Source of the DNA: Cyrtodaria siliqua
Taxonomy: Eukaryota; Mollusca; Bivalvia; Adapedonta; Hiatellidae
Direction: 5' to 3'
DNA length: 64,000 nucleotides
Assembly: GCA_037043455.1 (NCBI GenBank)
Contig: JAWPHD010010955.1
Coordinates: forward strand, 1 to 64,000
The translations under genes and the position numbers were made by a program. Shown here piece after piece: positions 24,526 through 35,117 of this stretch. The notes under the pieces were generated by a model. It was not told the DNA's origin and searched no databases. It saw nothing but the letters and a program-made list of their open reading frames with translations. The number at the start of each line of letters is the position of its first letter. The stretch's first letter is position 1.

Positions 24526-24654
24526 TTGGATATGATCAAATGAAAGCGGGAGATTGTGTCGTGTGCTTCAACAAAGTCGACATCTTTAAAATTAGCAGAA
24601 AGCTTCAGTCAATGGGCCACATATGTGCCATCATCTACGGGGGATTACCTCCAG
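24526..24654 (+). CDS. SUPV3L1: SUPV3L1 exon, start of helicase domain 2
   Basis: The acceptor TTATTTCAG and donor GTATCT flank 129 bases. After two bases of a split codon it encodes GYDQMKAGDCVVCFNKVD, then a segment ending in MGHICAIIYGGLPPG. AGDC-VCF-K-D and YG-LPPG are hallmarks of the SUV3 segment that opens RecA-like domain 2. It enters in phase 1 while the exon at 20638-20807 leaves in phase 0, so at least one short exon (length 1 modulo 3) must lie between them or has been lost. No later SUPV3L1 exon (for example LVATDAIGMGLN) was recognised downstream in the window. Confidence 0.9.
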
Positions 24655-24894
24655 GTATCTTGAGAAAGCTTGCCTTATTATTAGGGCTATTTCATTAAAA
24701 CAGGCCCGGGACCCAAGGAAAGCAATTTAATAAACATTTATGGGTGAAACCTTTTTTTTTTTTTTAAAAATCTTGTTCTTAAAAGTCAATTTTGCATCTG
24801 TTGCCGGGTGGGTGTTCAATTTCAAAAGTGTCTTACTGGGGTCGCATGTATGTTATAATGGAATATCTCTTAGTCACCCAAAAGTAAAACCTGA

Positions 24895-25330
24895 GGGGGA
24901 TTCTAGGATTTCGCTTTGTCCATCCGTCCGTCTGTCCATCTCGCATTGGTTTCTGCTCATTTTAAAGAAACCCATTAGAGATGTTTTGTGAATATGTCTA
25001 GTATCAAAATAAAGGATGTGTTTGATTCTGGGCAAATTAATATACAAAATATTGGCCTTTCATACTTTCGCCTGTATGAGACTACGAGAGAACATGAGAA
25101 CATATAAGAGAAGTGGCTTCCACTCATTTTATAGAAATCCGTTCGAGATACTCAATGTATTTGTTGTGAGTATATGTCTAGTATCAAAACACAGGTCAGG
25201 TTTCATTGTGGTCTATTTCTAAAACATATTGACAGAGTTATGGGCCTTCCATACATTTGACAATGAGGCATATAAGACAAGTGGTTTCCGCTCTCTAAGT
25301 TAAGATTTTAACGAAACTTCAACACATGCA
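24895..25330 (+). repeat. (TCCG)-led array with 165-169-bp units
   Basis: GTCCATCCGTCCGTCTGTCC at 24918 is followed by units anchored on TTGGTTTCTGCTC (24945), GTGGCTTCCACTC (about 25111) and GTGGTTTCCGCTC (about 25280). A CAGAGTTATGGGCC unit end lies at 25230. Confidence 0.8.
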
Positions 25331-26800
25331 GTATTGTAACAATTAGGGCTGTGTATTGCCAGACCACTTCCGATAGAATACATATTGCAATACAGACATA
25401 CCCATAAGCGATACGATACACTTAAATAATTACTATTGGAGTAATATGTAATTAACAAATCGTGTTTTCCCTTCACTTTGATACAAAAACAAGACTGCAT
25501 GTGACGTCATTACGCCCTAGAGGGGTATGCTGAATTGAAAGCAAATGACCGCATTTAAACTGCGACATACACAAACATCTCAGTGGGCTAATTGGCGTCT
25601 TAATCCTTTTGTTATTGGATTAGCCTCTGTATAGAATAGTTTATTGTCGATTTTAAGAAGAATAAAATGCAAAATCTTATTATTTTCGTAATGCGTATTT
25701 AGCTTAACTTGATAGACTTTATGTCATCATGATATGGCTGATACGGGACTGTCCGATACAATACGTGTATTGTTAAGGTAAGGTATCGCAATATACAGGT
25801 ATATCACGACAGCCCTAGTAACAATGCATCAACTTATTGTGATTATGACAATGCATTGATGCTAGTCTGAACTATAGATAACAATCACCGATTTATGATG
25901 AACTAATATAGCCCAATATAGGTGTCTTTGAAGTAGAATACCGCTTAAGCCGGTGCTAGCGGGCGTGAGAGGTGTTGCTTCTTTCATTACTTCTCATGAA
26001 CAGACTCAATAAAACCGAGTCTGCTGCTTTATTCTCGTAATTGTGTTTGTTGCTCCCAAAGGATCACCTTTATCAGTATTTATTAACAATGTTTTACATA
26101 GTTATAAATACTAAAAAAAGGCTTGGTGATCTAATAATTCAGTCATTCAGTATCTTACCCCACCCATAGTGTACCTACAACAAAGTAAGTGCGAGTGTTT
26201 GTTTTTTTGTATGGTGTTTACGTCATTTTCAACACGTAAGGTTATATATGACGATCGTTTTTTTGTGGTGGAGCCACCCACCTTTCCTGGGTATAACCAG
26301 TACTGTACACCTCCCGCCATCCGTAAGAATCGCTAAGTGCGAGTGACCTCATTAACAGCTAGAGGGTAGGTCTAATATGATGACTGATGAACTAGGTATC
26401 AAAAAGGTATTCAATTGTAATACATTTTCTTTGATGATTTATATTATTACCATATCATCCCCTATTTCTTAATAGTTTTATTTTGATATATTTACATTAA
26501 CTTTTAATTACTACTTAATTACTTCATCTTTCGTCGTTTTTTGCGCACAATATGACCTATTTATTTGTCGACGTGCCGTAAAACACCATTCATTTATTCA
26601 TTGTGTCCACCTTCTAATCAGTTATGAACTAACGAATAGGGCCTTTATTAGATCGCCTTGGCCGAAGGCTCATAGTGATTATTGGGATCACTCTGCGTCA
26701 GTCGTCGTCGTTAACTTTTCTTCAAACAACTTCTCCTCAGAAACCGATTAGCTAATTTTGACCAAACTTCACAAAGATGATTCTTAGATAGATAGATAGG
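25331..26800. other. Intergenic or intron sequence with small repeats
   Basis: Contains a 23-base hairpin at 26001-26023 (CAGACTC...GAGTCTG), a SINE-like 3' part near 26560-26600 (CGACGTGCCGTAAAACACCA followed by TTCATTTATTCATT), a (TCCG)-type repeat start at about 26660-26780 and a GATA tetramer run at 26787-26799. No gene seen. Confidence 0.5.
26210..26345. repeat. Dispersed repeat, copy 1
   Basis: TGGTGTTTACGTCATTTTCA through CACCTCCCGCCATCCGTAAG matches 33340-33455 in the same orientation, with scattered mismatches (shared core CCTGGGTATA/ACCAGTA.TGTA.ACCTCCCGCCAT). Confidence 0.75.
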
Positions 26801-29800
26801 CAAGCTCTAATAAATGAGTCAAAAGCTTTGGTAGATTATAGAAGTAGAATTATTAATCTAATTTCATTAAGAGAGCTCATTGTGCCTAGAAAAACCGTTT
26901 CAGGTGAAGGGATGCAACAAAATAAAAATTCCTACAAAGTCAGTAATGATGGCCGCTATGGAATGTTACAAATTGATTTACCTAAGCTTGTTGGTCATCA
27001 CAAACTTATTGCTAAACAGGGAGAAGCAATCATGATATACCTAAACGTAGACGATGATTTTATAGACTTGATAACAAAGCGTTATAATAATAAAAAAACT
27101 TATTCAAAGCTGTCTCAGAATGCTTTTAAGGAACTAACACAATTATCTGGTTTGCCGATTCACAAAGGTTCTTCAAAGTTCAAGAAGATTTTAGGAGGTT
27201 GTGTTGAAGTTTAATATTACAATAGTCCTAATGATTTGATGGATGATCTAGAGTTAGTATGTGGAAGTATCGATTCAGGAAATAATAGTCCACAGTTAAT
27301 AAATAAAGGTATTAGCATAATCGATGTATTATTAAAAATAGGTAAAATATCATCCAAAAAACATGAGCAACTATTTTCTAATGGTAAGCAAGCAGTAGAG
27401 ATGCCAGGTAACGATGAAAAAGTTTATTTTAAAAACTATAAAAGGCAACTAATGGTTCCCTTTGTTATATATGCTGATTTTGAAGCAGTAACCGAAAGTC
27501 TTTCTTCAGCATCAAACAATCCTAAAAAATCACATACAGAAGCATATCAAAAGCATACTGATTGCAGTTACGGGTATAAAGTTGTTTGTTGTTATGATGA
27601 TCAATATTCAAAACCAGTTGTAACGTATAGAGGACCAAATGCTGTTTACAAGTTTTTAGACAAAATGATAGAAGAAGAAAAGTGGTGCAAAAAAACTATG
27701 AATACACATTTTAAGAAAGATTTGGTGATGTCAAGAGAAGAAGAAGCTAGATTCCAAAAATCTAAATCATGTCATATTTGCGGTCATGGTTTTGTAACAA
27801 CTCTTAAAAAGGGTAACGCTGGTAATAAAGTGGTATATGAAAACTTCATCAGAAAGGTCAGGGATCATTGTCATATAACTGGAAATTATAGGGGAAGCGC
27901 TCACACTATATGTAATATTAATTTCAAGCTGACTGAAAAAATACCTGTCGTGTTTCATAACTTGAGAGGATATGATTCTCACTTTATAATGCAGCACATC
28001 GGAAAGTTTGAAAATAAAATAAATGTTATACTAAATAACATGGAAAAGTACATGGCTTTTATGTTAGGACAACGTTTGGTGTTTATTGACAGTTTTCAGT
28101 CTATGTCTCAGTCATTAGAAAATTTAGTAAAAAACGTTCCGTCGTTTCAGTATATCTCTCAGGAATACTCTGGCGACAAGTTAGAATTAATAAAAAGAAA
28201 AGGTGTTTATCCTTATGATTACATGAATAGTTTTAAACGCTTCAATGATACTAATTTACTTGGTAAAGATAGCTTTATTCTCAATTAAATGATGAGCACA
28301 TTTCAGATGCAGATTATGAACACGCTAAAAAAATATGGAAAACATTTAAGATTAAAAATATGGGAGAATATCATGACCTGTATCTTAAGACTGATGTATT
28401 GTTGCTGACAGATGTTTTTGAAAACTTTAGAAAAATGTGTATCGAGTATTACATATTAGATCCTTGTCATTAATTTAGTAGTCCTGGTTTAGCTTGGGAT
28501 GCATGTTAAGATGACTGGTATCCAGCTTGATTTAATCACTGATATTGATCAATATTTGTTTGTGGAAAAAGGATTAAGAGGCGGCACGAGTTATATTGCA
28601 AACAGATATTCACAGGCTAACAATAAATATATGAAAAACTATGACAAGAAAAAAGAAAGCAAGTACATAATATAATCTTGATGCTAATAACTTGTATGGG
28701 TAGGCTATGTGTCAACCGTTACCTACTGGTAACTTCAAGTGGGTTAACAAGATTGAAAAAGGAAAATCAAATTACATTGTTGAGTGTGATATCGAGTATC
28801 CTGAGAAACTGCATGACACGCATAATGATTATCCTCTCGCCCCAGAAAGTTTAAATATCAAAGATGAGTGGTTGTCAGACTATTGTAAAATTTAAAACAA
28901 AAGTTTAATTTAGGATCTAGTAAAGTTAACAAACTTGTTACGACGAAGAAAAATAAAGAAAAGTATGTCGTGCATTTTAGAAACTTAGAATTGTATAAAA
29001 AGCTTGGATTAAAGGTAACAAAAATACACCGAATACTACAGTTCGACGAATCACAGTGGTTAAAGACATACATAGACTTTAATACTGCTAAGAGAACAGC
29101 TGGTAAAAATGCTTTTGAAAAGGATTTCTTCAAACTGATGAACAATTCAGTTTTTGGTAAAACTATGGAAAATTTGAGAAAAAGAATTAATGTTAAATTG
29201 ACTCACGACGAGGAGGTTCTCTTAAAATATGCAGCAAGACCTTCATTTATTTCTTGTAAAATGTTTAATGAAAATTTATTTGCCATAAACAGAATAAAAG
29301 AACGATTAGTTTTAAATCGTCCTATCTATGTTGATATGTGTATTTTAGACTTGTCAAAATATTTGATGTATGATTTCCATTACAACTACATTAAAAATAA
29401 ATATGATAAAAAAGCTAAATTATTATTTACTGATACCGATTCCTTGTGTTATGAAATAAAAACAAAAGATGTGTATGCAGACTTTTACAAGGATGAAGAA
29501 CTTTTTGATAATAGTGATTATAATCCAAAAAGTAAGTTTCATTTTAATGATAATAAAAAGGTTATTGGCAAGATGAAAGATGAAACTTGCGGAATACCCA
29601 TTGTTGAATTTGTTGGACTACGAAGTAAACTATATTCATATATGTTAGACAATGAGGTTAGTACAAAGAAATGTAAGGGTGTTAAAAAGTGTGTTGTTAA
29701 AAAACAGATAGTATATGATGATTACAAAAAGATTTTGTTTACGGCAACAGAATCTCACCATGAGATGAAAGTCATCAGATCACAAAAGCATGACATAAGC

Positions 29801-29887
29801 AGCTATGTAATAAATAAAAAAAGTTTATCAGCTTATGATGATAAACGGTACATACTAGATAATGGGCAAGATACCTTAGCATACCAG
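26801..29887 (+). pseudogene. Protein-primed family B DNA polymerase with endonuclease VII-like insert (Polinton/adintovirus type), broken
   Basis: An open stretch of about 137 codons (LISLRELIVPRKTVSG...) ends at TAA 27211-27213, and the same frame resumes to 28288. It shows YADFEA (Exo I), a zinc/ENDO VII-like segment CHICGHGF ... RDHCHITGNYRGSAHTICN, then FHNLRGYDSHFIM (Exo II). After a frameshift near 28286 come [17 protein letters not shown] (Exo III) and two stops. Then LDANNLYG with a TAG in place of the next Trp (motif A), LMNNSVFGKTMEN (motif B) and FTDTDS (motif C). Order and motifs are those of protein-primed PolB of Maverick/Polinton elements and adintovirus-like viruses. No capsid, integrase or terminal repeats were found nearby, so it is an isolated old insertion. 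Confidence 0.88.
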
Positions 29888-29889
29888 TA

Positions 29890-31310
29890 AAATACTGCAT
29901 GGTAAAACATGATATGCAAAGTGATGATGAAGACTTTGCTTAATGAGTTGCAAATGTTTTAGTTATTTACAAAATTAATAGAAACTGAGGGTTTTGGTAA
30001 AGTTCTTCCTAAGCGAAGGGTAATCAAGCAGTTTTGTGTAGTTGTGTGGGATCTGGCAGCAAGCATGTCATCGTCATTTTTGACGTTTTGAAAATGTTTG
30101 TGTCAAAGTCAACAGGAGACAACTAATAATGGTTGATTATTTGTCGCGAGGGAGGAACTGTGCTTATACTCTCAGTTTCTATACTACTTACTTGTATATA
30201 ATATTATTTGCGATGATGCAAATAGTAGTGTTATTATATTAATATTACATTATAAATTCTTCTTTTGTATTTCATTTTCTATTGATCAAGTCCTCAGAAT
30301 TCACCAGAATGCGTCATTTACAGGGTAAGTTCGAAAAAAAAATCTCTGGGGAAAATCCCCAACTCCTAAACCACCACCTTCACCGCCCCAATGTTTAACT
30401 CTTTCCGGTGTATAATGCTTGCTCTGAGACTCTTACCCACCCGATAAAGTAATCAGAAGAAAACAGAAAAACGCATCGTACTTTAGTCGAGTGCTGAACA
30501 AATTAGGTGCCCATATCCAGGACGATTAGGTGCCCCGATCAAATGCGTAAATTGTAAGATTTTTCAATGCAGCAAGAATTTTCTATACTTTCCTATTACA
30601 CGGTACATTAAATACAATAAAGTCGATTAAATGATCTCAAAATGAAATCTAAAAACGTCTATAAACTAATGAAAAAATCATTTCAAATGATCAATACTCG
30701 CCTTTGCCCAAGCAGAATCAAACACTAAATTGTGTCGATTTCACAAACATTACAAAGAGACAGTGTGGTACATAAGGCGAACATATCATTGATTGACTAC
30801 AATATCATTATGTTCCGCGAAACCATTAAAATTACTAAATAAAACATAATCAAATAATCCAACAACAAAGAAGGTCACTAGATCGGTTATCCCAAAACAA
30901 CAGTGAATATTAGGAGCCCATCCGTAACGATTAGGAGTTGAATTCGACTTTTATCCCTGAAAATTCGTTCTGATCATGCGCCGTGTAAATGCGTAATTTA
31001 AATCTACGGCTGTGTAATGCTGTGTGTTTTGTTGAGAGCTCGATATGTATGGCTAGATATGTTAGTCACGCCGTTTACATACATGTGCAAGCGGAAGTAA
31101 GCGGAAGTAAGGCAAATATACCAGTTTATATCCTTATCATGCTTATCCACGGATGAAGCTACGATGTATTGATTATCATGGTAAGTAGATCGATATTTAC
31201 GTTACTCATCTTAATCATTATTATGTAATAGTAGTGTACTTTCTTATCGAGTTGGTTGATTTAAACATCGAGATCGAGGTGTTTCAATAAATCGACGAGA
31301 TGAGACCGTA
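29890..31310. other. No gene seen
   Basis: AT-rich. A stretch near 31130-31180 ending ATCATGGTAAGTAG looks like a possible short first exon with a donor, but nothing supports a product. Confidence 0.35.
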
Positions 31311-31312
31311 CC

Positions 31313-33215
31313 CTATTTGTTTTGTAGCATGTTTCATCTGTCTGCTGCCATACTTAGTTTTAGCACGGTCGCTGACATTTCCTTTGTATTTGCACAGTTG
31401 TAAATCATTTAATAGAAAGTAACATTTGTCAGAATGACTGGTGTACTGTAACTACCGTTTTTAGCTCTACTGATCAGAGATCAGAGATCAGCAGAGCTTA
31501 TACCGTGGTGCGGCGTCCGTTGTCCGTCCGTCCGTCCGTCCGTCCGTCTGTCTGTCCGTAAACTTTTTATTGTAGCGACTACTCCTCTGACACTACTTAA
31601 TGGATTTTCATGAAACTTTATAGAAATGTTGCCGGTGAAGTCTAGTTGATCCTAGCAAAAATGCATGTTGATCTGAAATCCAAGATGGCCGCCAAATCTA
31701 AAAATAGATTTTTAAAAAACAAGATTGTAGCGACTACTTCTTGCAAACTCTAAGTGATATTGATATGGGACTTTTTCTAAAATGATCAGCATGACATGAT
31801 GTTGGTCCTTGTCGAAAATCGTTTTGATTCGACGTTATACATGGCTGCCAGCGGCCATCTTTGTTTACATAGAGTTATTTAGTAAAAACGTGTAGCGACT
31901 TCTCCTCTGAAACTACTCTACGGATTTCCATGAAACTTCACAGGAATGTTGGTCTTCATGTCTATTTGATCCTAGCAAATTTCAGGTCGGCCGGAAATTC
32001 AAGATGACCGCCACGGCTAAAAATACATTTTCAAAAAACAAATTTGTAGCGTCTACTTCTTGAAAACTATAAGTGATATTGATATGCATTTTTTTCCTAA
32101 AATGATCAGTATGACATGATGCTGATCCTTCTCGAAAATTATTTTGATTCGACATTTAACATGGCTGCCAGCGGCCATCTTTATTTACATAGAGTTATAT
32201 AATGGAAACTTGTAGCGACTACTCCTCTGAAACTACTTGACGAATATTCATGAAAATTCAAACGAATGCTGCTCTTGATGTCTAATTGATCCTAACAAAA
32301 CTTCAGGTCGGCCGAAAATTCAAGATGACCGCCACGGCTAAAAATAGATTTTCAAAAAACAAGTTTGTAGCGACTACTTCTTGAAAACTTTAAGTCGTAT
32401 TGATATGGGACTTTTTCTAAAATGATCAACATGACATGATGTTGGTCCTTGTCAAAATTGTCTTGATTCGATGTTAAACATGGCTGTCAGCGGCCATCTT
32501 TGTTTACATAAGAGTTATCCAGTAAAAACTTGTAGCGACTACTCCTCTGTAACTACTCTACGGATTTTTATAAACTTCACAAGAATGTTGCTCTTGATGT
32601 CTAATTGATCCTAGCAAAATTTCAGGTCGACCGAAAAATTAAGATGGCCGCCATGGCTAAAAATAGATTTTAAAAATACAAGTTTGTAGCGACTACTTCT
32701 TGAAAACTATAAGTGATATTGATATGGGACTTTTTCTAAAATGGTCAGTATGACATGATGTTGATCCTTATCAAACAACATTTTAATTTAACGTTAAACA
32801 TGGCGCCAGCGGCCATCTTTGTTTACATAGTTATATAATGAAAACTTGTAGCGACTATTCCTCTGAAACTACTTGACGGATTTTCATGAAATTTCACAGG
32901 AATGCTGATCTAGCTATCAAAAACCTGTCAGTAGAGCTTCAAGGTCATTGACCTCTTGTTTAAGTTAAGAGTATGTAAGTTAGAGTATGGCAGACATATG
33001 AAATGGACATACTACAAAACAAATAGCGTCGTTGCTTGATAAAAACACCTTAATGGGCTACAACTATCTCGATGTTTCAATCAACCAACTGGATGAGACC
33101 GTATTATATTACTTAAAGTATACCAGTCATCCTGTCAGGTGTTATTTCAATTAAATTATTTACAACTGTGCCAATACAAAGGAAATGCCAGAAACCATGC
33201 TACAAATAGATATAC
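31313..33215. mobile_element. Foldback-flanked element containing a 320-bp tandem array
   Basis: The left flank at about 31317-31450 (TTTGTAGCATG..., CATTTCCTTTGTATTTGCACAG, ...GACTGGTGTACTGTAAC) recurs inverted at about 33114-33212 (GTATACCAGTC..., CTGTGCCAATACAAAGGAAATG, CATGCTACAAATAG). Between them lie (TCCG)n at about 31518-31548 and the 320-bp array. The flanks are imperfect. An older mixed-orientation copy of GTTGGTTGAT..AACATCGAGAT also lies outside each flank. Confidence 0.65.
31572..32935 (+). repeat. 320-bp higher-order tandem array built of ~155 + ~164-bp half units
   Basis: GTAGCGACTACTCCTCTG recurs at 31572, 31892, 32212, 32532 and 32848 (spacing 320, 320, 320, 316). A diverged half-unit starting GTAGCGACTACTTCTTG sits at 31738, 32046, 32368 and 32686. 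Each 320-bp unit is therefore a dimer of related ~155 and ~164-bp monomers. Units also carry AAGATGGCCGCCA and CAGCGGCCATCTTTGTTTAC. Confidence 0.95.
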
Positions 33216-33339
33216 AAATCCATTATTTACCAGTAAGGATTACAAAATAAGAACAAACAGCAAATAAATCAAAACATTCAATACAATTTGGGAAATGTAT
33301 CCAGAAATCATTTGAATTATAAAGTTTGTTTTGTTTGAA

Positions 33340-33455
33340 TGGTGTATTACGTCGTTTTAGCACATGTCAGGCCATATATTTTGTGGTAGATGCAGACCAC
33401 CCCATGTTTCCTGTATAGAACCAGTAATGTATACCTCCCGCCATTCGCAAGAATC
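33340..33455. repeat. Dispersed repeat, copy 2
   Basis: Same-orientation partner of 26210-26345: TGGTGTATTACGTCGTTTTA ... CCTGTATAGAACCAGTAATGTATACCTCCCGCCATTCG. Confidence 0.75.
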
Positions 33456-33574
33456 GACACTTTCTCACTTGACAAGTCGAGCTCCCAAAATGGGTTTATG
33501 ACTATCGAATATGATAAATGCACGCACATACTTAAATACAGCATGTATATGTAAAGTGTAGCATATAGTAATCG

Positions 33575-34085
33575 CACCGTCCGTCCGTCAGTCCGCAATT
33601 CGTGTCCGGACTGTACCTTCAAAACCCTTGCCTGGATTTTTAATTAACTTGGCACAAGTGATCACCATAACTCGACGATGTGTCGCGCGCAAAACCCAGG
33701 TCCGTACCTCAAAGGTCAACACTTGCAGTTCATATGTCAAAAACAGGTACGCAATTTCGTGTCCGGACCGTAACGTCACAACCCATGCAGAGATTTTAAA
33801 TAACTTGGCACAACTGATCACCATAACAAGACGATGTGTCGCGCGCAAAACCCAGGTCCGTTCCTCAAAGGTCAAGGTCACATTTGCAGTTTATAGGTAA
33901 AAAACAGGTACGTATTTTTGTGTCCGGACCGTAACGTCACAACCCCTGCAGGGATTTTTAAATAACTTGGCACAACTGATCAAGACGACGTGATGACGTG
34001 TCGTGCACAAAATCCAGGTCCATGGCTCCAAGGTCAAGGTCACACTTAGAGGTCAAAGGTCACTTCGGGGGCATTTTTTGTTTCT
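33575..34085 (+). repeat. (TCCG)-led array with 156-161-bp units
   Basis: CGTCCGTCCGTCAGTCCGCAA at 33580 leads units anchored on CTTGGCACAA at 33648, 33804 and 33965, with shared GTGTCCGGACCGTAACGTCACAACCC and CGATGTGTCGCGCGCAAAACCCAGGTCCG. Plus and minus open frames across it are repeat artefacts. Confidence 0.9.
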
Positions 34086-34188
34086 TTACAGTGTTAAACA
34101 TCTATTACACGATACCTTTATTCAAGATATGCACTCCCGTTTGGAAAATTCAAGCAGAGCTAATTTTTACACATTGATAGTAGATAAC

Positions 34189-35102
34189 TGTAGTATGTGA
34201 ATTATTAGGTGTAGAAATCACACTTAATAATGATCTTAAATAACAATCTTAACATTATATAACTTACATTACGACAAGTAAATTGATGTACAACTAAACT
34301 TGTATTCATCATATATAAAATAGACAGTGTACCTTTAAAATAAACCTGTAAGCAAATTAATACAAATCACTACTTCAATGCACATCACTATAGACTGACC
34401 ACACAAGTGACCAATCAGATCATTGCTTACCTGAAATGCATTTTCCCGCTTTCTGTCTTTGTGTCAGATCTTGGAAAAACACCTTAGAGTCTACATGAGT
34501 TTTCTTGAAAGTTGTATTGAAGGTATTGTTTCCCTCTTTTTCTCTTTTATTGTGTATATTGATAATTCTGAGATTTTCTGGAGTTGTCTTGGATTGAATT
34601 GGATTGTTTCAATCTAGTTATTTATTTTAACATTTTGCACAACTAATCAAATGCATGCACTTCTAATTTGCAGTGAGCAGATTGTGAGAATGAACAAAGC
34701 CATGCATGTAAAAGGCCTCTAGAGCAAAACTCTAGGTAGGTTATGAAATTGTAGGCTATAGCATTGTAAATTGTAAACATATTTGTATGTATATTACTAT
34801 TGTATTAAGCTCTGACATAAATATTACTCTAGGAAATATATCAGCATCTCTATATTTAGTAAATATATGAGTGGATCAATTATTTAGCAATGTTTTGACT
34901 AAATTATGTTACTGCAAAGTTGACATGTATTATTGTTAATATGTTAAATATATGTAATCCTACTTATTATTATATGTATGTATTTTCAGGACCATAAATA
35001 AATAAATATAGTACGGAGCAACGTATAATAAACTATTTACAAACTTATACTGGACTATTAGTATAACCTACTATACCCACATGAATAGCCCAGATATAAC
35101 AA
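34189..35102 (+). repeat. LTR arm 1 (plus orientation) of a Ty3/gypsy-type element
   Basis: Starts TGTAGTATGTGAATTATTAGG and ends ...ATATAACAA just before a primer-binding-site-like TGGTGCCTCCAGTGA. The first ~750 bases (34189-34939) recur inverted at 38792-39547 with only scattered mismatches. The last ~160 bases are absent from the other arm. The identification as an LTR comes from the TG start, the adjacent PBS-like word, and the polypurine-like AAGGACAGGGGAAG in front of the same start at 39650. Confidence 0.7.
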
Positions 35103-35117
35103 TGGTGCCTCCAGTGA
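35103..35117 (+). promoter_or_regulatory. Candidate tRNA primer-binding site
   Basis: TGGTGCCTCCAGTGA begins with the TGG expected to pair with a tRNA CCA end and follows the LTR. The two copies in the window (here and, inverted, at 38741-38755) diverge immediately after these 15 bases, as expected if they were fixed by a primer. Confidence 0.5.

Noticed and set aside
26801..27213. Small ORF in front of the DNA polymerase as a separate gene
   Set aside because: It is in the same frame as the polymerase and separated only by one stop codon; it is listed with the polymerase relic, although in relatives it could be a distinct upstream ORF.
31130..31185. Possible first exon ending ATG/GTAAGT
   Set aside because: Only a start codon and donor-like word; no downstream exon or conserved peptide to support it.
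8011..33965. CRISPR-like arrays
   Set aside because: The arrays have long monomers (92-320 bases) without unique spacers, and the window is eukaryotic.
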